A DNA stretch of 50,505 nt from a virus. The notes beneath the pieces are model-generated. The model saw only the letters and a program-made list of their open reading frames with translations, did no database searches and was not told the origin of the DNA. Both the position numbers and the translations under genes were made by a program. Every line of letters begins with the position of its first letter. Positions within the stretch are counted from its first letter, which is position 1. Of the stretch, positions 35,880 through 42,423 are shown in pieces. Where the stretch lies: positions 1-50,505 of IMG/VR virus record IMGVR_UViG_3300044640_000715; one strand, written 5' to 3'.

Positions 35880-36574
35880 ATCTCACTGTAAGTGTAGTTC
35901 ATAGGAACTACAAATTCATAGTAGAAAGGGACTTCTCTGATAGTCTCTTCTGCATAAGTGTTAGCGATATGATTAGTGAAAAATGCAGTCATAATAGAAC
36001 CTATCATTGCTGCAGTATGAGAAGTTTGCTTCATAGTACATGGAGCTTCTTCTACAACGCTGTCATCAAATAAATGTTCTGTTTTATACCTATTTGCATT
36101 TTCAGGAGTTACACAAAATACTTGTAATTGCTCTAACTCTAGTCTACCATCAATAAATAAAGGAGTAACACCTTCAGGAACAATTTCCCAAGACCTTCTC
36201 CATACTTCAAATAATGCATTTCTTGCTTCCATATTGTCAAAAGCAGAAAAACAAAACCAATGAGTAGGAGTGTTTATAGTAACAGGCTCTGCGTGAGTTC
36301 TTATATCCCTATTTGTTGAAAAACTATATACCATATTAGATACAGCAGATACTTTAGATCTACCTAAATCTTTTTCAGTAAATAATTGTCCACCTAAATT
36401 GTGGTCTTCCACTAAGTCAAAGTCATAAATGTTAACTTTATATCCTATCCGAGACAGGAAAAAAGCTAACCAACTGCCTATACCACCTGCTCCACCAACA
36501 AGAGTAGTAACTCCTTCTTCTTGAGGAAACCAAGCAGCATCTTTAAATCTTGAATTTTGTAGATTCTGTGCCAT
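35876..36574 (-). CDS. ThiF/E1-like adenylyltransferase
   Basis: This 232-aa protein has the Rossmann nucleotide loop GGAGGIGSW (residues 28-34), the downstream DFDLVEDHNLGGQ where E1-family proteins have D-x5-N-x3-Q (D53, N59, Q63), IDGRLELEQ, and a candidate catalytic cysteine C179 in EEAPCTMKQTSH, matching the conserved C-T of E1/MoeB/ThiF enzymes. These enzymes adenylate the C-terminus of a ubiquitin-like protein and often form a thioester. No zinc CxxC pairs are visible. It overlaps the JAB gene by 32 bases and the unknown downstream gene by four. With a Ubl, an E2-like protein and a JAB gene upstream, it is most likely the E1 of a small conjugation system. A MoeB/ThiF sulfur-transfer role is less likely, because no MoaD/ThiS-type gene is present. 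Confidence 0.85.
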   Translation of the reverse strand: MAQNLQNSRFKDAAWFPQEEGVTTLVGGAGGIGSWLAFFLSRIGYKVNIYDFDLVEDHNLGGQLFTEKDLGRSKVSAVSNMVYSFSTNRDIRTHAEPVTINTPTHWFCFSAFDNMEARNALFEVWRRSWEIVPEGVTPLFIDGRLELEQLQVFCVTPENANRYKTEHLFDDSVVEEAPCTMKQTSHTAAMIGSIMTAFFTNHIANTYAEETIREVPFYYEFVVPMNYTYSEI

Positions 36575-37757
36575 CTTCCATGAATTTTATTACCATATTT
36601 TCTATGGTGGTTACACTTGGTTTAATAAAAGGATACATTATTACATGTTCATCTAATAAGTCAACAACTTCTCCTGAATACTGTACAAACTCTTCTGAAG
36701 TAGCCTTTGGAAAATACTTATTAAATGACTTAGCATAATTTGTAATTACACTTTTAGCTATCTCTTGAGGAGTCATAGGCACTTCTTGTAAAAGTTCTAT
36801 AATATCTTCTAAAGTATCATTGTGTTCTAGTCTTAAATTAGACACATTGAATAAGTCCATACATAAGTTTTGGATATCTTCTTCGTGTTCAATTAATCCA
36901 TATCCTTGCATAGGCGTATCCCAGTCATCAAATAAAGTCCTTTGATTATAGTTGTTTTTACTGTAGAGAGAATTTTGACTATAGTCTTGAAATTTTTTGG
37001 AGCTGTTTGGATCTGTATGGGCTCCCTTAGTCCAGGCATTTGGAGTATAGCTGGTTGGTAAATAATTATTCCTGGGAGCTACAGGTTTAGGTTTCATAAT
37101 CTCTTTTACCTGATTTGCAAAATCTTCATCAACAGTAATAGAAACTAATGGAGACTGTATATCACAATCATACATAAATAGTTTCTTACTATCAACTACA
37201 AAGTCTTGCTCTTCAATAATGTAACTATGACCCTTCACATTCATAGCTGTAAAAGGAACCTGTTTAATACTTTGTTTAGCTTCTCCAATAAAAGCAACTT
37301 TAGCAGTAAAATCCATAAAGTTGTTTACAATAAGAGAAAGATAAAAGTTATGGCTAGGTGCATTATCATTTAATTCTGCTAGGTCTGTACCTGAGAAAAA
37401 TACTGCCATAGTATTATGGCTATGGATATGCCCTAATTTCCAAGTGCATCTTTCATCAAAATCTGCATCTATAAAATCTATAAATCTTTCATCAAGATTG
37501 TACTCAGTATAGGCTTGAGAACCCATATCTAGAGGAAGTATAGTTTTAAGAGTAATGACAAAATTTTCAGGATCTTCTATATTACCCTCTGTAGTATAGA
37601 ATAGAGCTCCTGACCACTCTACTTTAGAAATTAACTTGCACAGATATTGTATCTGATTCAGCACCATTTCTGGCATTATCACTTTGACTAAGGAGGTTAG
37701 CTGCACTTTTGGTAATTGCGGCTTTGTAAATTTGATATTCGAGTTCTCTAAGGACAT
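36543..37757 (-). CDS. JAB/JAMM metalloprotease (deubiquitinase-like)
   Basis: This 404-aa protein has a complete JAMM motif: E47 in KVEWSGALFY, then H112-S113-H114, seven residues, S122-x2-D125 in HIHSHNTMAVFFSGTDLAEL. This is the zinc site of isopeptidases that remove or mature ubiquitin-like proteins. The JAB domain occupies about residues 22-170. The remaining 230 residues are not recognised; they include a proline/asparagine-rich linker (about 225-270) and a helical C-terminal part. The start at 37757 lies 134 bases inside the E2-like gene. A later start (37676) would remove the first strand of the domain, so the long overlap seems real. In its operon it would process the Ubl precursor or cleave conjugates. 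Confidence 0.88.
   Translation of the reverse strand: MSLENSNIKFTKPQLPKVQLTSLVKVIMPEMVLNQIQYLCKLISKVEWSGALFYTTEGNIEDPENFVITLKTILPLDMGSQAYTEYNLDERFIDFIDADFDERCTWKLGHIHSHNTMAVFFSGTDLAELNDNAPSHNFYLSLIVNNFMDFTAKVAFIGEAKQSIKQVPFTAMNVKGHSYIIEEQDFVVDSKKLFMYDCDIQSPLVSITVDEDFANQVKEIMKPKPVAPRNNYLPTSYTPNAWTKGAHTDPNSSKKFQDYSQNSLYSKNNYNQRTLFDDWDTPMQGYGLIEHEEDIQNLCMDLFNVSNLRLEHNDTLEDIIELLQEVPMTPQEIAKSVITNYAKSFNKYFPKATSEEFVQYSGEVVDLLDEHVIMYPFIKPSVTTIENMVIKFMEDGTESTKFKI
37624..37757 (-). other. 134-base two-frame overlap between E2-like and JAB genes
   Basis: The last 44 codons of the E2-like gene and the first 44 codons of the JAB gene share this stretch in different frames. The JAB share includes the first strand and helix of the domain with the metal-ligand glutamate region nearby, so neither end looks dispensable. 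It is the longest same-strand overlap in the window. Confidence 0.7.
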
Positions 37758-38829
37758 AATTTAAAAATTTAGGATAAACAATAAAATTGTCAAGATCATT
37801 CTCGACATTTCTTTTTTGGGGGGCATCAAGGATTCTGCTAGGGTAATATTTAGTATTACCAAACTTAGTATACTTAGAAGTAAAATTCTTTGGTCTTGCT
37901 TCTCTAGAAACATTTAAAGGCATTTCTAAGTAATTTTCATATTTATTAGGAACTCTAGTGACTAATATACTTCTACGGTCAAGATGAATAAAGTTCAGTA
38001 TTTGTTCTTTTATAAAAAGATTACTTTTTTCATTAGCTACTATTTTGTATCTACCTTCATCTACATAGAAATCTACATTTAAAGGTATTTTATGATGCAA
38101 TATCTTGTCTACTAATTTATCACCCAAAGAAGAAGAAAAAGAAAGTACTCTTTTAGACAAAGCATTATCAATATTTTCCATTCTAATATGAGGAACACCT
38201 TCTAAAGATTCCCAGTGCATCATAGTATCTACACAAAATAAATACAATTCATATCTATTTATGTCCCACTCTGTACACTCTATTTCAGCTAACATTCTAC
38301 TTACATCAGTATCATTACCAATACAAAAAGTACCTAATTTTAATGGTGCATCTACCCAATCACTTTTACTAGGTAAATGGCTGTGTAAATAACCTGCAGC
38401 TTCTTCTTTAAGAGTTAATTTACCTCTTGTACCCAAAGGTCTTAAAGGATATAACTTACTATTAGAATAAGAAAATGTATGAACTACAATAAGGTCTTTT
38501 ATAGTGTGAGATTTCCTATTAGAATTAGTAATAACTATTTCAGGATAAATTACTTTAAAGAAAGGTTCAAACAAGGTTCTATCATCTACTTTTCTAAAAC
38601 CTAAAGAAACATTTGCTTTGTATTTGTTGTAAAATAACTCTGTAATTTCTACAAACTGCTCAATACAGTCTTCTAAATCATCTTCATAAATATTAAAAGA
38701 TAAATACTTACGAAATACAAATTCAATAACAGGTCTTTGTCTATGAATCCCTACATTTTCAGCATTAAGTAAATAACGCTGTATTAGACTTGAAGGTCTG
38801 AATACAATAGTTTCATCAATACTATGCAT
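37624..38829 (-). CDS. E2/UBC-like conjugating enzyme candidate
   Basis: In this 401-aa protein residues about 88-205 read like an E2 fold: strands FFKVIYPEIVI and IVVHTFSY, LYPLRPLGT where E2 enzymes have Y-P-x-x-P-P, YLHSHLPS (H149, H151) at the HPN position, GTFCIG with C169 at the active-site G-x-I-C-L, then a tryptophan-containing helix (AEIECTEWDINRYELY). The long N- and C-terminal extensions are not recognised. E2-like proteins carry the activated modifier as a thioester to a target. The position between a Ubl gene and JAB and E1 genes is exactly that of E2 genes in Bil and related operons. The HSH could instead hint at a degenerate JAB domain, but it lacks the downstream S-x2-D. Confidence 0.62.
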   Translation of the reverse strand: MHSIDETIVFRPSSLIQRYLLNAENVGIHRQRPVIEFVFRKYLSFNIYEDDLEDCIEQFVEITELFYNKYKANVSLGFRKVDDRTLFEPFFKVIYPEIVITNSNRKSHTIKDLIVVHTFSYSNSKLYPLRPLGTRGKLTLKEEAAGYLHSHLPSKSDWVDAPLKLGTFCIGNDTDVSRMLAEIECTEWDINRYELYLFCVDTMMHWESLEGVPHIRMENIDNALSKRVLSFSSSLGDKLVDKILHHKIPLNVDFYVDEGRYKIVANEKSNLFIKEQILNFIHLDRRSILVTRVPNKYENYLEMPLNVSREARPKNFTSKYTKFGNTKYYPSRILDAPQKRNVENDLDNFIVYPKFLNYVLRELEYQIYKAAITKSAANLLSQSDNARNGAESDTISVQVNF

Positions 38830-38843
38830 AATTTAAAAATTAA

Positions 38844-38871
38844 AAAGGGCTTGGTATTTCACAAGCCCTTT
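38844..38871 (-). terminator. Intrinsic terminator between Ubl gene and enzyme genes
   Basis: AAAGGGCTTG and CAAGCCCTTT form a perfect 10-bp stem with an 8-base loop. On the minus strand it is followed by TTAATTTTT. It lies just after the Ubl-like gene stop and 15 bases before the E2-like start, so it probably lowers transcription of the downstream enzyme genes relative to the Ubl. Confidence 0.85.
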
Positions 38872-38879
38872 GGTTAATA

Positions 38880-39485
38880 TTAATAACCTAATTCTCTAGC
38901 TTCTCTAGCCAAATCATCTTCTTCTGTACTAGTCTTAGGAAGATAACCTTTAGCTTCTTTACCTAATTTCTTCAAAGCTTTGTCAGCTTTGTCAAAATTA
39001 TCATAGTTGTATAAAGGAGCAATAGTGTTTCTAGCTTGAAGTACACGAGTAACATCATCAGCTTCTTCTACAGCTACAGATTTAACTTCAGCTCTAGCTT
39101 GTTGCATTTCTGCTGCAATGATGCTGTTGTATAAATCTTCTAATACAGAAGTAGCTAACTGAGTCATGTTTCTGCCTTCAACAACAAAACAACCTTTCTT
39201 ATCAGGATTTTGTTTAGTAAACTCTTTGATAGCTTCAAAAAGAATTTTTCTATCAGAACCTGATTTAGTTTGTTTAGGTCTCAAGAATAATCTGAAGTCA
39301 CTTGAAGGCAATACTGCTAAATCATTAACAAGGTCTGTCTTGTTAACATTCTCTGCTGCCATTAAAGAAGACAAGTCAAAACCTGCATTTCTTACTAAAG
39401 GTTGCAATTCTCCCCAAGTTGTTACATCAGTGCTAATTTTCTGTGTGTTACCACCTCTAGTGGCATAAATAGTGATTTCTCTCAT
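38880..39485 (-). CDS. Ubiquitin-like beta-grasp protein with helical C-terminal extension
   Basis: Residues 1-71 of this 201-aa protein have beta-grasp character like PRTRC protein C and other prokaryotic ubiquitin-like proteins: strand REITIYATRGG, strand QKISTDV, the TTWGELQPLVRNAG helix after a V-T-T-W-G-E turn, VNKTDLVNDLAVLPSSD, and final strand FRLFLRPK. The remaining 130 residues are mostly helical and charged, ending EARELGY. There is no C-terminal Gly-Gly. If it is a modifier it would need cleavage, and G76 in QTKSG just after the domain is a possible new end. Alternatively it is a scaffold or is conjugated in another way. It is followed by a strong terminator and then E2-like, JAB and E1-like genes. 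Confidence 0.65.
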   Translation of the reverse strand: MREITIYATRGGNTQKISTDVTTWGELQPLVRNAGFDLSSLMAAENVNKTDLVNDLAVLPSSDFRLFLRPKQTKSGSDRKILFEAIKEFTKQNPDKKGCFVVEGRNMTQLATSVLEDLYNSIIAAEMQQARAEVKSVAVEEADDVTRVLQARNTIAPLYNYDNFDKADKALKKLGKEAKGYLPKTSTEEDDLAREARELGY

Positions 39486-39503
39486 GAGATTTTAAATTTA
39501 AAA

Positions 39504-40097
39504 TTACCAGTTAATTATTTTTTTTCTAAGTTTCTTTAATATGACATTAATATGGTCTAAGTTGACATATTTGCCTTTAAAGATGTAATTGTAATCTACA
39601 CTTGTTGGGATACCTTGGATGCTGTCATCTGTGTATCTTAGCACATTAAAAATAGATCTTCCAGGTAGATTAGCTGTAAATCTTTGTGCTTCTGTTGTGG
39701 GCATAACCCAAATGCAAGAATTTGTTTTTGCAATAAAATAGATAACCTTTTTAATGAAGGGTTCCCAATGTTCTGTATGGTCTGTGTCTGCACCTTGTGT
39801 TAAGGAAATGGGTAGCCTAAATACGCCCTCTATATCTTTAGGGGCTAAGTCTAATTGCTTAAATCTACCTACAATCACTACTCTGATACTATACACAGGC
39901 ATAGAAAAAACCCTGAAGACTTCATCAGCTTCAGGGTAATATTTCTCTTGGGGTAATACTTCATTCTTAAAGTAAAGAAAAGCATCTGTATTAAATTCAT
40001 TCATAAGAGGTTTCCATGAATGATGAATATGTTTAAAGTTCACCTCGTAAAATCTTTTAAAAATTGATAAAAATATTGCTTGTCTTTTGCTATACAA
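39504..40097 (-). CDS. Uracil-DNA-glycosylase-fold protein, catalytic motifs apparently lost
   Basis: The 197-aa sequence follows the family 1 UDG plan: an early W-K-P-L (HHSWKPLM), the strand IRVVIVG at residues 71-77 where UDG has VVILGQDPYH, a GVFRLPIS segment matching GLAFSV, then HTEHWEPFIKKVIYFI and SCIWVMPTTEAQ, matching the GWE-x-FT and LWG-x-x-A-Q region. But the catalytic GQDPYH is replaced by GRFKQLDL, and the HPSPLS loop is not evident. It is therefore probably an inactive glycosylase. crAss-like phages are known to carry UDG-family genes in the replication block, and the poxvirus D4 UDG is a polymerase processivity subunit. A similar structural role is possible. It overlaps the primase gene by 58 bases. 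Confidence 0.68.
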   Translation of the reverse strand: MYSKRQAIFLSIFKRFYEVNFKHIHHSWKPLMNEFNTDAFLYFKNEVLPQEKYYPEADEVFRVFSMPVYSIRVVIVGRFKQLDLAPKDIEGVFRLPISLTQGADTDHTEHWEPFIKKVIYFIAKTNSCIWVMPTTEAQRFTANLPGRSIFNVLRYTDDSIQGIPTSVDYNYIFKGKYVNLDHINVILKKLRKKIINW

Positions 40098-41086
40098 TCA
40101 GAAGGGTCTTTAATTCCCACTTCTAATCCTCTTTCAGGAAGCCATAAATTCTTTGCTTTACATGGAACAATGTTATTGATATGTAATTTGATCTTTTCAG
40201 AAGCTGTAATACCAGCCTGGTCATTATCAAACCAGACAATGATGTTTTCAAAATGATTAACCAATCTGTTTATGATAGTATCATTTGGTATCATACCTTC
40301 ATTCTGAAACCATATTACATTCTTACCACTGTTCTTCAGCACTCTATAATCCTTATAAGCCTTTGTAATTATTAATTCTTTACCATACGTCAACAATGAA
40401 GTAATTCCACCTATATCATTCTTTGTACAATTAGTAAGGAATCTTTGTTTACCTGTTCTCATAGGGAAATAAAGCTTTTTTCTTGCTTCAGGAAAATCAT
40501 TATAACTATATGCCAAATCATGGCAATCAGATATAATGTGACCTGCTCTTGTATTTAAAGCATAAAACTTTTTGACAGGAAAAACTTTATCTTCTATCAA
40601 ATCCTTCTTCTTAATGTCATACTGCTTCCAATAATCTCTGTCAGCAATACTAAAAGGTCTACTTTCAATTAGGATTTTGACTTTGGGTTTAGCCTCTTTA
40701 ACTATCCCTGTATTATTTACTATAGGTCTTGATATTTCTTTCCCTTTAATTAAAGAGTTATAGATAAATTCAAGGGTCAAATAGAAATTAGGAAGATTAA
40801 AATAAACTGTTACCATATCAAAACAATCCATATTGGAAAGCTTAATACCTTTAACAACATTAGAATTAGCAAAATCTATGAATCTAAGTTTTTCCATGTG
40901 GTATTCAAACCAACACCCTGGAGTCCTATCCTTTCTTAAAGGAGAGTGAACAAGGTCAAATTCAACAGGAATAAATCCAAAAACTAATTTGAATATCTCT
41001 TCTTGTGAAACTAATTGTAAGATGCTTTCTTTACTAATAAAACCTCTTCTATCTAAGTTATCTGTATTAAATTGATATGGGCTCAT
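40040..41086 (-). CDS. DnaG-like DNA primase with TOPRIM domain
   Basis: This 348-aa protein has the TOPRIM core at residues about 236-300: ELIITKAYKDYRVL (normally the catalytic glutamate strand), WFQNEGM, then IIVWFDNDQAG with D287 and D289. The N-terminal part HSPLRKDRTPGCWFEYH resembles the S-P-x-R-x-D-x-x-P-S segment of DnaG-type zinc-binding domains, but the zinc cysteines are missing. The first TOPRIM acidic residue is replaced by lysine (K242), a variant I have seen in phages of Bacteroidetes. It makes RNA primers for replication. It is next to the SSB-like gene and upstream of the UDG-like gene. The family call is good, and activity despite the changes is likely but not shown. Confidence 0.78.
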   Translation of the reverse strand: MSPYQFNTDNLDRRGFISKESILQLVSQEEIFKLVFGFIPVEFDLVHSPLRKDRTPGCWFEYHMEKLRFIDFANSNVVKGIKLSNMDCFDMVTVYFNLPNFYLTLEFIYNSLIKGKEISRPIVNNTGIVKEAKPKVKILIESRPFSIADRDYWKQYDIKKKDLIEDKVFPVKKFYALNTRAGHIISDCHDLAYSYNDFPEARKKLYFPMRTGKQRFLTNCTKNDIGGITSLLTYGKELIITKAYKDYRVLKNSGKNVIWFQNEGMIPNDTIINRLVNHFENIIVWFDNDQAGITASEKIKLHINNIVPCKAKNLWLPERGLEVGIKDPSDCIAKDKQYFYQFLKDFTR

Positions 41087-41111
41087 AATAGAAGAGGATT
41101 AAATTAATTTA

Positions 41112-41885
41112 TTACCAGTTACCTGCAGCATTACCTGCTACTGATGCTACTCCCATTGGGGAAGCTGCAGCAGAAGCTTGACCTAATACTTGTTGAGTAC
41201 CTTTGTTACCTGTCATGAAGTTAGCATCTCTTTCAAAAGGATGTTTCTGTCCATTAGAGTTCTCATAAGATAAAGAACCATCTTCAGCTCTTTTCTCAAC
41301 CCAAACTCCAGGTTGTGCAGGAACAATGAAATAACCACCCTTCATGTTCTTAGGCAAAGTAGGATAAGTTTTATCATTCATAGTTCCATCTTGTTTCTTA
41401 CCAAAATTCCATTGGTACTCTAAGAACAAGTCAAGAGGTTTGTTGTTATAACCCATAGGTAATAAAGAACAAATTCTTGTTGCATAGTCAGCAAAGCCAG
41501 TTACAGGGTTAATAAATGCAGCTTTAAGTGCTTCTTCAGTTACACCTACTGATTTTAAGTAGTGAGTTACTGTAGCATTTTGCTGATTTACTAGAGTGTT
41601 AAAACCTGCAATATACTCTGCAGAAGCTTTATCTGTAATCTCAGCATTGTTTTTATCAACAACACGATTTACAGGATTAATCCACTCTTTGTAACTTCTA
41701 TCTCCTACTTTCAATTCAATTTCAATAGCCTCTCTTGGCTCTTGTCCTTCTTTAGCAACATTAGGAGAATAAGCAAATTTTGCTAATGTAGCAACACCAA
41801 AGTTACCACCAAATCTTGCTCCACTTTTGGTTTTCAATGATTCATCTGAATCTGATACAAATCCGTATCCTTGTAATTGTGACAT
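41112..41885 (-). CDS. Probable single-stranded-DNA-binding protein
   Basis: This 257-aa soluble protein shows mixed beta strands (EAIEIELKVGDRSYKEWI, GGYFIVPAQPGVWVEKR) and a flexible alanine/glycine-rich C-terminal tail ending in tryptophan. It resembles proteins annotated as SSB or unknown in the replication block of crAss-like phages, and lies directly between the primase and a Sak4-like ATPase, as phage SSB genes often do. The acidic C-terminal tip of bacterial SSB is absent. I cannot confirm an OB fold by eye. The alternative is an unknown replication protein. Confidence 0.45.
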   Translation of the reverse strand: MSQLQGYGFVSDSDESLKTKSGARFGGNFGVATLAKFAYSPNVAKEGQEPREAIEIELKVGDRSYKEWINPVNRVVDKNNAEITDKASAEYIAGFNTLVNQQNATVTHYLKSVGVTEEALKAAFINPVTGFADYATRICSLLPMGYNNKPLDLFLEYQWNFGKKQDGTMNDKTYPTLPKNMKGGYFIVPAQPGVWVEKRAEDGSLSYENSNGQKHPFERDANFMTGNKGTQQVLGQASAAASPMGVASVAGNAAGNW

Positions 41886-41918
41886 AACTAGTCTTCTTTT
41901 ATTTAATTAAACAATTTA

Positions 41919-42218
41919 TTAACTCCAATTTTCAACTGGTTCAGGAGCATGTGCTTCTTCTTCTATAGCATCAAATAGTAAAGGTTGATTTGTAACTTCT
42001 TCTACTTGTGCTTGAGGAGCTTCAGTTTCATTCAAATCATTTACCAATTCAAAAACTGGTGCATGAAATTTTCTGATTTTAAGACCTGCAGCTTGTAAAA
42101 CTTTAGTCATTTGAGACTCTTTCAAGCCATAGTGTTGAGCTAAAGCAGTTTTTTTCATACCTGCATTAACTTGTTCTGTCAATACTGACAAAGTAATTTG
42201 AATTTTTTCTTGTGACAT
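41919..42218 (-). CDS. Small HTH-type DNA-binding protein with acidic tail
   Basis: In this 99-aa protein residues about 13-50 form a likely helix-turn-helix (EQVNAGMKKTALAQHYGLKE then SQMTKVLQAAGLKI). The second half is acidic and proline-rich (EEVTNQ, EEEAHAPEPVENWS). It could be a regulator or a replication accessory factor. It sits 33 bases upstream of the SSB-like gene in the same operon. Confidence 0.6.
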   Translation of the reverse strand: MSQEKIQITLSVLTEQVNAGMKKTALAQHYGLKESQMTKVLQAAGLKIRKFHAPVFELVNDLNETEAPQAQVEEVTNQPLLFDAIEEEAHAPEPVENWS

Positions 42219-42234
42219 TTTTTCTAATGTTTAA

Positions 42235-42423
42235 TTAAATTTTAACTTTTTTTGGTCTACCTGGTTTTTTCTTAATAGGTGCATCTTTTAAAGTAAGAGT
42301 AAGAGTAGCTTCTTCTTCTTGTCTAGGAGCATCTTTTCTTAATAAAGCTAGGCTAACAATAGTAACAAGGCTTCCTATTATAACTCCTATTACAGAAGCT
42401 ATAAGCAATAATCCATTATCCAT
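42235..42423 (-). CDS. Small membrane protein with AT-hook-like tail
   Basis: This 62-aa peptide has one membrane helix at residues about 4-27 (LLLIASVIGVIIGSLVTIVS), then a charged linker, then KKKPGRPKKVK at the C-terminus. The G-R-P core flanked by lysines is the AT-hook signature that binds the minor groove of AT-rich DNA. The start overlaps the Sak4-like stop by eight bases, so it is translated with it. It might tether phage DNA or the replication complex to the inner membrane. The positive tail would lie in the cytoplasm. The function is inferred from the two motifs only. Confidence 0.72.
   Translation of the reverse strand: MDNGLLLIASVIGVIIGSLVTIVSLALLRKDAPRQEEEATLTLTLKDAPIKKKPGRPKKVKI

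Noticed and set aside
35876-36574. ThiF protein as part of thiamine or molybdopterin synthesis
   Set aside because: No ThiS/MoaD-type protein with a Gly-Gly end and no other cofactor genes are near. The JAB and E2-like neighbours fit conjugation better.
37624-38829. E2-like protein as a second JAB protease because of its HSH
   Set aside because: The serine and aspartate expected seven to ten residues later are not in the JAMM spacing, whereas the Cys and YP-x-x-P fit an E2.
39166-39468. 100-aa open frame on the plus strand
   Set aside because: It is antisense to the Ubl-like gene, has no neighbouring gene on its strand and no family features.
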